Shown: positions 18,950 to 27,998 of the stretch, piece after piece
Layout: each line of letters opens with the position of its first letter
Numbering within the stretch: the first letter of the stretch is position 1
DNA from: Paenibacillus sp. P25
GTDB lineage: Bacteria > Bacillota > Bacilli > Paenibacillales > NBRC-103111
DNA: 64,000 nt
Direction of reading: 5' to 3'
Assembly: GCA_024704175.1 (NCBI GenBank)
Contig: CP085629.1
Location: 1,736,001 to 1,800,000 of the forward strand
Notes under the pieces: generated by a model
Told to the model about the DNA's origin: nothing
Seen by the model: only the letters and a program-made list of their open reading frames with translations
Databases searched by the model: none
Translations under genes and position numbers: made by a program

Positions 18950-20218
18950 ATGAAGGTACAGGCAGTATTGTTCGATTATGACGGAACATTGGCCGATACG
19001 CTGGGGCTGTCGATCCGAGCCTTTCAAACCGTGTTTGAGCGTTATAACCGCGCCCGCCTTCCGCATGAGGAAATCATCGCCATGTTCGGACCGACGGAAG
19101 AAGAGATCGTGAGGGTCGGCTTGCTGGAACCGGCCGCCGCCGCGCAAGCGATTGAGGATTATTACCAAGTTTATGAAGAGGGGCACCGGGCCGGGATAAG
19201 CGCCGACAGCGAAATCGCCCGTATGCTGCAGGAGCCGCGGTCTAAAGGCATCCGTCTCGGGGTCGTGACGGGAAAGAGCCGGAGGGCCTTTGAAATCTCT
19301 TCCCAAGCGCTGGGTTTACCCGATGTTTGGGATGCCGTGGTCACAGGCGACGATGTGGACAGGCCGAAGCCGGATCCGGAGGGCATTCACCGGGCTTTGC
19401 GCCTTCTGGACGTTCCCAAAGAGCATGCGCTGTTCCTTGGGGACAGCGCGGCGGATATCGAGGCTGGGCGAAGGGCGGGGATTCGTACCTTCGCCGTTCA
19501 ATGGATGAACGTCTCGCAGAGCGCCCTTTTTGGGGAGCCGCCGGAGCGGATTTTTACGAAGGTCGGAGAGTTCAAAGCCTGGCTGGAGGAGAACGCGAAT
19601 TACGAGCCGAAGTGGCTGGATTGGGCCAAGCAGATTCAGGCGATCGCCCAATCGGGTCTGACGTATGCTAGAGACGTATACGATCTGGAACGATACGAGG
19701 CGCTCCGCAGGCTCAGCGTGGACATTCTGCATCAGTATACGGGGGTCGGCAAGGAGCGGATCCGGCTGACCTTCGCCAGTGAAACCGGCTACGCTACGCC
19801 CAAGGTGGACGTGCGGGCCGTCGTTTTTCAGGAGAACCGCATTCTGCTGGTGAGGGAGAAGAGTGACGGAGCCTGGGCGCTGCCCGGGGGATGGGCGGAT
19901 ATCGGTTATTCGCCTGCGGAAGTGGCGGTGAAGGAAATCAGGGAAGAATCGGGCTTTGACGCGGCTCCGGTCCGGCTGCTCGCCGTATTGGACAAGAAAT
20001 TTCACGGGCATCCGCCGGAGCCGTATCATATTTATAAGATTTTTTACGAATGCCGGATCACCGGAGGAGAGGCCGGGGGCGGCGTAGAAACAAGTGAGGT
20101 CGGCTTTTTCGAGGAGGACGCTCTGCCGGAATTATCGCTGGAACGGAATACGGAGGCGCAGATCCGCATGATGTTCGAATGGCTGAGGCATCCGGAGAAG
20201 CCGGCGCTGGGGGATTAA
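18950..20218 (+). CDS. HAD-superfamily hydrolase fused to a Nudix hydrolase
   Basis: One unbroken frame of 422 residues joins two enzymes usually made separately. Residues ~1-215 are a HAD phosphatase: FDYDGTLAD (nucleophile Asp), VVTGKS, DRPKPDP and LFLGDSAADIEA. Residues ~220-270 (WLDWAKQIQAIAQSGLTYA) match the N-terminal helper domain of ADP-sugar-type Nudix enzymes, and ~285-415 form a Nudix domain with GGWADIGYSPAE and KEIREESGF; the first box Glu is Tyr, which occurs in this subgroup. The linker NYEPK contains no start codon. It may clean up nucleoside diphosphate sugars and their phosphates in sequence. A real fusion is likely, but an indel at the junction cannot be excluded here. Confidence 0.85.
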   Translation: MKVQAVLFDYDGTLADTLGLSIRAFQTVFERYNRARLPHEEIIAMFGPTEEEIVRVGLLEPAAAAQAIEDYYQVYEEGHRAGISADSEIARMLQEPRSKGIRLGVVTGKSRRAFEISSQALGLPDVWDAVVTGDDVDRPKPDPEGIHRALRLLDVPKEHALFLGDSAADIEAGRRAGIRTFAVQWMNVSQSALFGEPPERIFTKVGEFKAWLEENANYEPKWLDWAKQIQAIAQSGLTYARDVYDLERYEALRRLSVDILHQYTGVGKERIRLTFASETGYATPKVDVRAVVFQENRILLVREKSDGAWALPGGWADIGYSPAEVAVKEIREESGFDAAPVRLLAVLDKKFHGHPPEPYHIYKIFYECRITGGEAGGGVETSEVGFFEEDALPELSLERNTEAQIRMMFEWLRHPEKPALGD

Positions 20219-20305
20219 ACGGTCCCGTTGATATGTATAATCACTTTCTTATGGTGAATAATGGAAAATGCTACCTAATTCCATGTTCCTGTAGGAGGTT
20301 AACGT

Positions 20306-20791
20306 TTGAGGCTGGAGCGTAAAAATTTGTTTTGGGGCGGATTCATTCTCGGGTTGGGGGTCCTGGGGGCGCTTGACGGCATCGTCTTTCATCAATGGCC
20401 GCAGTGGCACCATCTGGTCGACAGCCCGGATCACCGGCTGGAGCTGATCTCCGACGGGATCTTCAATCTGCTCGTTACCGTGCTAATGGTGTGGGCCTGC
20501 GTTAAAATATTTGACGCTTCCCGGAAAGATCGGCTGTCGCGGGACCCGCGTCTGTTCTGGGGAGCCGTGCTAACCGGCGGCGGGGCCTTTAACTTGACGG
20601 AAGGGCTGGTCAATCATCAAATGCTGGGGCTGCATCATGTAAAGCCGGGAATGCATCAGTTCCAATACGATATGCTGTTCCTATTATCCGGGATCGTGCT
20701 TATCGCAGCCGGGTATCACCTGTCCTCTTCAGGCGGCGGAAGAGCAGCGGGTCTTGCGGGAGGCAAACGGCCGGATCAAGGCGCTTTATAA
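20306..20791 (+). CDS. DUF2243-family integral membrane protein
   Basis: Intact 161-residue protein with four predicted membrane helices. GALDGIVFHQ and WHH near residue 35 and NHQMLGLHHV in the third segment are the His-rich signatures of DUF2243 proteins, which may bind metal or haem; the function is not established. A TTG start follows AGGAGG. It is closed by a terminator and appears to be a single gene. Confidence 0.8.
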   Translation: MRLERKNLFWGGFILGLGVLGALDGIVFHQWPQWHHLVDSPDHRLELISDGIFNLLVTVLMVWACVKIFDASRKDRLSRDPRLFWGAVLTGGGAFNLTEGLVNHQMLGLHHVKPGMHQFQYDMLFLLSGIVLIAAGYHLSSSGGGRAAGLAGGKRPDQGAL

Positions 20792-20795
20792 CGAG

Positions 20796-20834
20796 AACCT
20801 TCTCTGTCGGTGTGGACAGGGAAGGTTTTTTTTG
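20796..20834 (+). terminator. Rho-independent terminator
   Basis: AACCTTCTCTGTC pairs with GACAGGGAAGGTT around GGTGTG, followed by T tract. Confidence 0.85.
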
Positions 20835-20957
20835 TCCGCCGCCACGCGTGCCATAGGGCTGTCCGTATTCGGGTGGCAATAATGCACTTTTTTTGCAACC
20901 TATTTCCCCGAAAGTCGTCTACTTTATATAATAGGACCATGGGGAGGAGCATTATTT

Positions 20958-22091
20958 ATGAAAAAAACGTTCAATATCGCTTTGTATACACTGGCCGGAT
21001 ATGTGGCCCTGGGCAGCGCCGTGCCGGCCGTTCATGCGGAAAGCGTCCAGCCGCCGTCAGCGGCGTCCGTCCAAGTTCAAGCGTCCCGGCGGCAGCTGGC
21101 CGAATCGCAGCCGGTGCAGGTCACGGCCAAAACCGTCAAGGAAGAGACCGATCAGGTGACGATCGATTTGAGTCTGCCGGTCATTCAAGGGCTGAAAGAC
21201 CAGCGTTATCAGAGCGAGCTGAATTCCAGCATCGAAAGCCAGGCGATGAAAGAAGCCGAGAACCTGAAGAAGCAGGCGGCCGAGGATGAGGAGCAGGCCA
21301 AGCAGTCCGGTTATCCGTTTCGTCCGTTCGGTATAACCGTGAAGTACGAGGTGAAAGCGGAGGGCGGCGCGGCCGATAACGGCATTTTCTCGTTAAAAGT
21401 GGTTACGTATACGTATACCGGAGGGGCTCACGGGATTTCGCGCGCGGATACTTATACTCTGCGGAATGAGCCGCAAGCAAAAAGTCTGACGTTAAAAGAT
21501 TTGTTCGGTCCGGATTACCAGGCGGCGGTCAATAAGCAGATTCAGGCGAAGATCGACGAGAACCCGGAGGATTACTTTAAAGACGCATTCCAGGGCGTTT
21601 CGGAGACGACTCCTTTTTATATTGAGAAGGGGGACGCCGTCGTCGTATTCCAGCCTTATGAAATCGCGCCGTATGCTGCGGGGATGCCGGAGTTCCGGAT
21701 TCCGCTCCCGCCGACGGGAACGGACGGCGGCAGCAAGGAACAGGCGACCGTCCCTACCTTGAACGGGAAGCCGCTGGATGCCGTGGACGCTGCGGTGTAC
21801 GAGGAGAGCGGGATTAACCGGATGGTACCTCTCCGTGAGGCGGCTGAGGAGCTTGGGTATGAGGTGAAGTGGAATGCCGAGCTGCAGGCGGCGGAGCTGA
21901 ACAAAGGGGCGCAGTGGACCTCCTTGCGTGCAGGGAAGAACGTTTACAGCTATAACCGGATGGCTCCGATTTCGCTGAGTGCGGCTCCGGTCATCAAGGA
22001 GAACGGGAAAATGTATGTGCCGCTCAGCTTTTTCTCGGAAATTCTGAAGGCGGAAGTCAAGACATCGAGCGCAGCGATCACAATTAAATAA
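20958..22091 (+). CDS. Secreted DUF4163/DUF3298 protein with copper-amine-oxidase-like stalk domain
   Basis: Intact 377-residue exported protein; signal peptide ends near AVHAE (residue ~28). The central region carries TYTGGAHGISRADTYTL and LTLKDLF, the hallmark of DUF3298/DUF4163 proteins, a fold also found in the anti-sigma factor RsiV. The C-terminal ~95 residues (LNGKPLD, MVPLREAAEELGYEVKW, YVPLSFFSEIL) are the copper amine oxidase N-terminal-like domain that many Paenibacillus surface proteins carry. It probably acts at the cell wall. Ribosome site GGGGAGG, TATAAT at 20927-20932 and a terminator suggest a single-gene transcript. Confidence 0.82.
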   Translation: MKKTFNIALYTLAGYVALGSAVPAVHAESVQPPSAASVQVQASRRQLAESQPVQVTAKTVKEETDQVTIDLSLPVIQGLKDQRYQSELNSSIESQAMKEAENLKKQAAEDEEQAKQSGYPFRPFGITVKYEVKAEGGAADNGIFSLKVVTYTYTGGAHGISRADTYTLRNEPQAKSLTLKDLFGPDYQAAVNKQIQAKIDENPEDYFKDAFQGVSETTPFYIEKGDAVVVFQPYEIAPYAAGMPEFRIPLPPTGTDGGSKEQATVPTLNGKPLDAVDAAVYEESGINRMVPLREAAEELGYEVKWNAELQAAELNKGAQWTSLRAGKNVYSYNRMAPISLSAAPVIKENGKMYVPLSFFSEILKAEVKTSSAAITIK

Positions 22092-22104
22092 AGAAGATCC
22101 GTTC

Positions 22105-22138
22105 AACCCTCTTTCCAACACGGAAAGGGGGTTTGTTT
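22105..22138 (+). terminator. Rho-independent terminator
   Basis: AACCCTCTTTCC (22105-22116) pairs with GGAAAGGGGGTT (22122-22133), one wobble, loop AACAC, then T-rich. Confidence 0.85.
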
Positions 22139-22234
22139 TCCTATAGGAACCTACCGGAAGATTTAGTATACTAATAGGCGTTCTGTTTTTATGGAAGCGA
22201 CACAATTTTACCAGCGCAGAGGAGAATCGGGAGC

Positions 22235-23316
22235 ATGAGGTTTGACGTCGAGTGGGTATCCTTTTTCGTGATTCAAGTGGATGGGGAGGACGGACAAGGG
22301 GGCAAGCGCTGCAAGCATTATCAGACGCTGGACGGCGAGGATTATGCGGAGAGCGAGCTGAGCGACTTTCTGCACGGGGAATTCGCCAAAACAGCCAAGC
22401 GCAAAGCGGAGCTTCACCCCAAGGCCGAGCAGGTGCCGACGAAGATCGGACGCTTCGCCGTTGAGCCGGGGTGCGGGCTGGAGACGAATCCGAACTATAA
22501 TTTGTTCGCCCGTTTGCGTACCGCCGAGACGATGAAGGAATATACCGAGGAAGCGGAAGCGCTCGTGCGGGCTTATATGGACACCAGCGCGATCCGCGGC
22601 GGAGCGATGTTCGTGGCGCGGGCGAGGCTCAGCGAGTATTTTGACGAGCCGTTCCTGTTCGTGTTCAAATGCGATTTCGAGCAAAAGATTGCGCGGATTA
22701 CGGATGAGCGCAGCCTGCTGAATAAAGTGGAAATGGCGATTCACGCGAAAAATCTGAAGTCGATCATGTACCCGCATATGCCGGAGCCGGGGATGATGGA
22801 GGTCGGCGAGCTGAAGATTCATCAGTCGTCGCATGCGCGGTATTTTGAGGACTTTCTGAAATATGTCGAGTATGAGAAATCGGTGCCTGAGCTGATGAAC
22901 GACCAGGTGCTGGATTTCGTGCATCAATATGTCGAGCAGGTGTTCGAGGACAATCCGGAGGCAAAGGAACGGGAGCTTGAGGAGATCGAGCTGTGGGCCT
23001 GCAGCGAGAAGCGTGAGCTTCAGGAAAAATGGAGCTCCGAACAGGTCGTCGAAGCGGCCCAGATCATGGTGGAGCAGAAGCCGGATATCGAAATGAAGGT
23101 GAAGATCGGCGACATGTCCGTGCGGGCGCTGCTCGCGGATTTCGGCGACCGGCTCCATATCGCGAAGCTTGGCGACCGGTACGTCGTCGTGCTGGAGGGG
23201 ACGCCCTGCAGTTCGACCGCGGCATTTCGCCTGTGGAGCCGCTGGCTCCCGAACCGCTGGAGCAGCTGGTGGAGCGGCTCAAAGAGAAGGCGCTGGAGGC
23301 GGAGCCGATAGGGTGA
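22235..23316 (+). CDS. DUF3900-family protein (one frameshift)
   Basis: Cytoplasmic protein of about 360 residues, conserved in Bacillales and of unknown function. I recognise the family by its N-terminus (SFFVIQVDGED), VPTKIGRF, AYMDTSAIRGGA and KIHQSSHARYFEDFLK. The frame shifts near 23208 (GGGG for GGGGG), and the true tail (LQFDRGISPVEPL) then ends at 23316, five bases after the unshifted stop. No enzyme motif is visible and the gene seems monocistronic. Confidence 0.78.
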
Positions 23317-23461
23317 CTTAAGCTTCCGCTCTCGCTGTACTTCCGACCATTCGCTATATTCCACGAAAACAGGTTCTCCGTGCAACCTTACACGCCCGGG
23401 AAGCGTCAATAAGTGTGCACGAGGAAATATATGGAATTAGAGAAGATAGGGAGGAATGGAG

Positions 23462-25034
23462 ATGCATCGGGAAGTAAAAGCGGATATTGCCATAATCGGC
23501 GGAGGCGTAGGCGGCTGCGCGGCCGCGCTTGCGGCTTGCCGTATGGGGAAGCAAGTCGTGATGACGGAAGAATACGACTGGATCGGCGGCCAGCTGACGA
23601 GCCAAGCGGTACCTCCGGATGAACACAAGTGGATCGAGCAGTTCGGCTGCACCCGCGGCTACCGGACCTTCCGTAACCGTGTGCGCGAGTATTACCGGCT
23701 CTATTTTCCGCTGTCGGACGCCGGCCGGTATGCCGTTCACCTGAATCCCGGCAACGGAGGCGTAAGCCGGCTGTGCGCCGAACCGAGGGCCATGCTGGCC
23801 GTGCTGCAGACCATGCTGGCTCCCTACGTGAACAGCGGGCTCGCTCCGGATCGTTACCCAGCGCCGCCCGGTCGGAGCCGAAACGGACGGCGACCGGATC
23901 CGCTGCGTTACCGTAAGGGAGGCGGACGGAGGCAAGCTGACGATTCATGCGCCGTTCGTGCTGGACGCGACGGAGTGCGGCGACGTGCTGCCGCTGGCAG
24001 GAGTCGAATATGTAACGGGGGCCGAGTCCAAGCGGGATACGAACGAGCCCCACGCGCTGGACGGCCCGGCCGATCCTTGCGACATTCAGGCATTCACGCA
24101 TGTCTTTGCCATGGATTATATCGAAGGCGAGAATCATGTGATCGACAAGCCGAGGGACTACGACTTTTGGCGCAGCTTTCAACCCGCCGGATGGCCGAAT
24201 CCCTTGCTGAACTGGGTTTCTCCCGATCCGAAGACACTGGAACCGACCGAGGAAACGCTGTTTCCGGGGACGGACAAATACCCGCTCTTCATTTATCGCA
24301 GGATCATTGATAAAACTAATTTTGTCCCGGGAACATATAAATCCGATATTACGCTTGTGAATTGGGTTCAGAACGACTACGTTCTCGGCAATCTGTACGA
24401 TGTCCCGGAAGGGGAGGCGCGGAGGCACCGCGAGCAGGCCAAGCAGCTCAGCTTGTCGCTCCTGTATTGGCTGCAGACCGAGGCTCCCCGTCCCGACGGC
24501 AAGCAAGGCTATCCGGGGCTGCGACTCAGACCGGACGTCTTGGGAACGGAAGACGGGCTGGCGCAGGCGCCGTATATTCGCGAATCGCGCCGTATCAAAG
24601 CGGAATTCACCGTGCTGGAGCAGCATGTGAGCACGGCCGTCCGCGGCGAGCAAGGGGCGGAGGTGTTCCCGGACAGCGTCGGGATCGGTCGCTACCGGAT
24701 CGACCTGCATCCGAGCATGACCGGGCGGAATTTCCTCGACATCTCCTCCGTCCCGTTTCAAATTCCGCTCGGTGCCCTGATTCCGCGGCGTGTCGACAAC
24801 CTCCTGGCCGCCTGCAAGAATATCGGTACCACGCACATCACAAACGGTCGCTACCGCCTCCATCCGGTGGAATGGAACATTGGCGAGTCGGCCGGATACG
24901 TGGCGACCTACTGCTTGGACCATGGAGTTAGGCCCAGGGACGTCAGGGCGAATCCCGCCAAGCTGCAAGAACTGCAGCAGCTGCTGACGAGCGAAGGCGT
25001 CGAGCTGGCTTGGCCGAAGGTCGGGCCGGTGTAA
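23462..25034 (+). CDS. FAD-dependent oxidoreductase, FAD_oxidored family (one frameshift)
   Basis: Flavoprotein of about 524 residues. The N-terminal dinucleotide fold is ADIAIIGGGVGGCAAALAA, followed by GGQLTSQ; LDATECGDVLPLAG and the C-terminal GRYRLHPVEWNIGESAGY segment complete the family pattern. ATG 23462 is preferred to 23456 because GGGAGG is then spaced by seven bases. A +1 shift near 23852 separates the halves; the middle reads RIVTQRRPVGAETDGDR once repaired. It has no signal peptide. It is distantly similar in type to the membrane-anchored protein at 36270. The substrate is unknown. Confidence 0.82.
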
Positions 25035-25140
25035 GACGGCCTAATGCTGAACGGTACCGCGACTTGGCGGGTGGCGAGACGTGAACGAACGAAGTAACTA
25101 AAAGTTTCCGGCCGGTCCAAAGTGAGGGGTTGGTCCAAAA

Positions 25141-25186
25141 GTGGCCTAACGGTGGAGACAATCCGGATTTCAAATGAAGAAGCTTC
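25141..25186 (+). repeat. Intergenic element similar to 33817-33866
   Basis: This stretch (GGCCTAACGGTGGAGACAATCC, then GGATTT-CAAA and GAAGCTTC) aligns with 33817-33866 at roughly three-quarters identity with small gaps. Both copies lie just after a gene and before a rho-independent terminator. Confidence 0.45.
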
Positions 25187-25213
25187 AGCCCCAGCCCACC
25201 AACCGGCGAAAAC

Positions 25214-25260
25214 AAAAAGGTCTGTCTCCAAGGATTGTTCCAGCGGGGTCAGACCTTTTT
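25214..25260. terminator. Terminator, usable in both directions
   Basis: AAAAAGGTCTG (25214-25224) and CAGACCTTTTT (25250-25260) are perfect inverted repeats with a 25-base loop, between the FAD gene and the converging glycosylase gene. Confidence 0.75.
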
Positions 25261-25322
25261 GTTTTAAACCCGAGTCGGTATCAAAAGAAAATAAATCTAT
25301 GTAGATATTTTCGCGAGATCAT

Positions 25323-25970
25323 TCATAACGGTTTATTTTGAACCAATCCGCGATTTATTGCTTCCCACAGGTATAATGATACAATCGTAGAATAAGGCCT
25401 CCAGTGGGGATGTTTACGATGAAGTTGAGATTGGCTACTGCTTTTTTCTGATGCATAAAGCCATTCTGCAGCACGCTTAAGTCCGCTATCCCCAAAGGAT
25501 AGAACATCCTGTCGTCCAAGATAGAAAATGAGAAACATCTCGGAAGTCCATCGGCCAATTCCTTTTATCGAGGTCAACAAACGAATAATTTCCTCGTCAT
25601 CCATATCGCCCAACTTTCGAAAATCGAGAACCCCCTCCTTCACATGCTCGGCAACGTTCCGGATATAACTCAGCTTATTCTTGGATAATCCTACGGATCG
25701 CAAGTCCTCTTCTGAAGTGGACAGAATGGCATCCGGCGTAATAGTCCCACATAATTGTACTAATCGAAGGAATATCGTCTCTGCAGCCTTGGTCGAAAGC
25801 TGTTGGCCAATTAATGACCTCACTAGGTATTTAAACCCGTCCTGCTGAGCAGGTATGCGGATATGTCCAATCTGAACTATCAGTTTGTTTAGTAACATGT
25901 CGTTATTGCCCAATTCACGCACATAACTATGGTTTGGATCAATATCGAAGAGATACTGCAATCTAAACAT
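25323..25970 (-). CDS. DNA-3-methyladenine glycosylase, AlkA-like (HhH-GPD)
   Basis: Intact 215-residue base-excision repair enzyme that would remove alkylated purines from DNA. The helix-hairpin-helix is IKGIGRWTSEMFLIF and the catalytic Asp lies in LSFGDSGL; WRPYSTIVSLYLW is the typical C-terminal end. ATG 25970 is preferred over 26012 because AGAAAGG lies just upstream. The TetR reading frame, once repaired, ends inside this start (ATGTTTAG), so the two are translationally coupled and the glycosylase is probably induced through that regulator. The gene is clearly AT-richer than its surroundings. Confidence 0.85.
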   Translation of the reverse strand: MFRLQYLFDIDPNHSYVRELGNNDMLLNKLIVQIGHIRIPAQQDGFKYLVRSLIGQQLSTKAAETIFLRLVQLCGTITPDAILSTSEEDLRSVGLSKNKLSYIRNVAEHVKEGVLDFRKLGDMDDEEIIRLLTSIKGIGRWTSEMFLIFYLGRQDVLSFGDSGLKRAAEWLYASEKSSSQSQLHRKHPHWRPYSTIVSLYLWEAINRGLVQNKPL

Positions 25971-26566
25971 CCTTTCTTGTTGCAGCCCATCCGAACAAGT
26001 GGGAATCAACAAGCATGTGAGCCGCTCTGGAAAAGTTTTCGGGGTTAAAATCGGCCTTTTTTAAATAAGACACGGTGATGGCACCATTACATAACATGCG
26101 TAGTAGTTCTGCCAACTCGAACGGATGAATAGCACCGGCTTTTTCAGCTATTCGTGCAATGGCTTTCCAGTTTTCTTCTGTCCCTTTTACCGCGTTAATA
26201 TGATTGTGATGAGAAGTATCCGGAAATTCGACTGCAGTATTTACAAAGGGACATCCTCGATAGCCGGGGCTTTTTTATTTTCTGTACAAATCTGTCAATT
26301 AGTGCATGTAGCTGCATGGAGGCTGAATCCGGATGTTGAAGCCTCACTTCCTCCAAATCTTGTGCATTTAAATCTTGGTGATACTCCAAATAAGCTGTAA
26401 CCAAATCGTCTTTAGATGCAAAATTACGATAAAAACTCGCCTTGGAAATCCCCGATTCAGCAATAATGCGGTCGATCCCTACCGCTCGAATACCCTCTCT
26501 GTAAAACAAATCCGATGCTACTTGAAGAATTTGATTCCTAGCTGATTTTCTCGGCAATATAATCAC
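25963..26566 (-). CDS. TetR-family transcriptional regulator (one frameshift)
   Basis: Repressor of about 200 residues. The DNA-binding N-terminus reads RNQILQVASDLFYREGIRAVGIDRII and SKASFYRNF. Near 26270 (plus-strand CCGGGGC) one C too many in the coding strand breaks the frame; then GYRGCPFVNTAVEF and the ligand-domain tail run to a TAG overlapping the glycosylase ATG by eight bases. Start GTG 26566 is uncertain; a TTG at 26557 is also possible. It is divergent from the DinB gene, with promoters for both strands in between. It probably represses itself, the glycosylase and perhaps dinB; the inducer is unknown. Confidence 0.8.
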
Positions 26567-26626
26567 CCATTATTCCAAAATTAAACATTTCAACAGCATG
26601 ATAAAGAAACAGAATTGTTCCTTTAT

Positions 26627-26656
26627 ATACTACAACAATAAGGGGATGGGTGTCAA
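26627..26656 (-). promoter_or_regulatory. Sigma-A-type promoter for tetR-glycosylase operon
   Basis: Minus strand: TTGACA (26651-26656), 18-base spacer, TAGTAT (26627-26632), about 60 bases before the TetR start. Confidence 0.7.
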
Positions 26657-26687
26657 TTTCATTAGTTAAAACGGTAAAAATGACAAC

Positions 26688-26716
26688 TTGACAAAGATTT
26701 CTAGTTGCTTTAGTAT
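26688..26716 (+). promoter_or_regulatory. Sigma-A-type promoter for DinB gene
   Basis: TTGACA (26688-26693), 17-base spacer, TAGTAT (26711-26716), about 80 bases before the DinB-family start. Same -35 and -10 hexamers as the divergent tetR promoter. Confidence 0.72.
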
Positions 26717-26796
26717 CGATGAAAAGAGACAGATCTGTAACTATATTTAGGATGCAGTCAGTCTACTTTGAAAATTCAAATTGGAAGTAGTTCTGA

Positions 26797-27270
26797 ATGA
26801 TGATAACAGAGTGGTATGTGGATGCATGGGATTCCTGCTTTGACAAAGAGAGCGGTTGGTACCCTTCGCTTGAACGTGGACTACACGGGTTAACAGTTGC
26901 ACAGATAAATTGGAGATTAGATGGGAAAGAAATGAATACGATTTATGAATTGGTCAACCACATCTTATTCTACAAGTCCACGTTATTATCCGGACTTACA
27001 GATGCTGGAGATGCTCCATCCTCAGATACAAGTTTCAGTAACGTCCTTGCCGCCAATACCGAAGAGGAATGGGAGGAGACTATTGCAAAATTGAAAAATA
27101 TACATACTCGCATTCGCGAAAAGTTGGCGAGGATGAGCGAACAAGATCTGCAAAATGAATTGGATGGGGTCACCATTTCCCAATGGGTATCTGATCTTGT
27201 TCGTCATGATATCTATCATACTGGGCAAATCATTTTTATCCGTAAATTGCAAGGCTCATGGACGGCCTGA
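26797..27270 (+). CDS. DinB-family four-helix protein
   Basis: Intact 157-residue protein of the DinB/YfiT-like fold: a metal-binding four-helix bundle, often a thiol (bacillithiol) S-transferase or stress protein. Metal His candidates are in LVNHILFYK and in RHDIYHTGQI. The divergent TetR/glycosylase operon suggests a DNA-damage or electrophile response. It is AT-richer than most of the window. Start codon choice between two adjacent ATG is open. Confidence 0.8.
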   Translation: MMITEWYVDAWDSCFDKESGWYPSLERGLHGLTVAQINWRLDGKEMNTIYELVNHILFYKSTLLSGLTDAGDAPSSDTSFSNVLAANTEEEWEETIAKLKNIHTRIREKLARMSEQDLQNELDGVTISQWVSDLVRHDIYHTGQIIFIRKLQGSWTA

Positions 27271-27366
27271 TATTAATTGGATAAATAAACACTTCGTGCA
27301 TTAACTTTGAATCGCCGTACTCGATACACGATGTAATAACGGCGTCATATTGGGAGGGGAAGATCT

Positions 27367-27757
27367 ATGGCAACTATCCATCGTGAACTCGAAATTGATT
27401 GCAGTCTTGATAAAGCTTGGGTCCAGCTTCGGGACTTCGGAAACGCCGCTAGATTATTCGCTGGCGTACTTGTGGATTGCCAGGAGGCCTCGGGCCAGCG
27501 AACTGTGACTTTCGACAACGGATACGTTGCACAGGAGCGACTTGTAAGCATAAATGAGGAGACTTACCGCCAGGCCTATACCGTAGTGAACGGTGATTTC
27601 ACCCATCACAGCGCGTCCATGCAGCTGCTCCCGACTGCAGGAGGAGTGCGATTCGTCTGGATTAGTGACTTTTTGCCGGACGAGGCTGCGCAGCGCGTCG
27701 AACCCCTAGTCGAGGCAGGTTTGCCTTGCAATCAAGCGATTCCTCGAATCCCTCTGA
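27367..27757 (+). CDS. SRPBCC (START-like) family protein (one frameshift near the end)
   Basis: Small-ligand-binding fold of about 129 residues, similar to polyketide cyclase/dehydrase-like proteins. RELEIDCSLDKAWVQLRDFG at the start and WISDFLPDEAAQRVEPLVEAG near the end are typical. One extra C near 27724 (TTGCCTTGC) would extend the protein to 27879 with unrelated sequence; repaired, it ends LAIKRFLESL at 27757, the expected C-terminal helix. GGAGGGG precedes the ATG. Ligand unknown. Confidence 0.8.
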
Positions 27758-27922
27758 GTCTGATGGTAGACGCGGGCTGCATTGCAGGGTTTGAAATTAG
27801 CTTGAAACAATCGTTCCTAAGTACCTCTTCTGGAAAGTTATTCAAAACTCACCGTTACAGACAGCAGGAAACCATATAAAGGCTTGATCATTCCGCTCCC
27901 TCGAAATGACGTTAGTTGAATA

Positions 27923-27973
27923 AAACAGCGACAGTGTAGAACTTTATTTTCCAGTCCATGGCTGTCGCTGTTT
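27923..27973. terminator. Terminator between convergent genes
   Basis: Perfect 12-base inverted repeat AAACAGCGACAG (27923-27934) and CTGTCGCTGTTT (27962-27973), T-rich on both sides, shared by the SRPBCC gene and the VWA gene. Confidence 0.8.
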
Positions 27974-27998
27974 CTATTTTCGGGGTCAGTCTGATACT

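Noticed and set aside
23406..24968. Long open frame of about 520 codons on the minus strand opposite the FAD oxidoreductase
   Set aside because: Codon bias in GC-rich genes leaves open antisense frames; it has no family resemblance or ribosome site, and the plus-strand gene is clear.
27758..27879. C-terminal extension of the SRPBCC protein
   Set aside because: It arises from an extra C near 27724; the expected final helix (LAIKRFLESL) lies in the neighbouring frame and stops at 27757.
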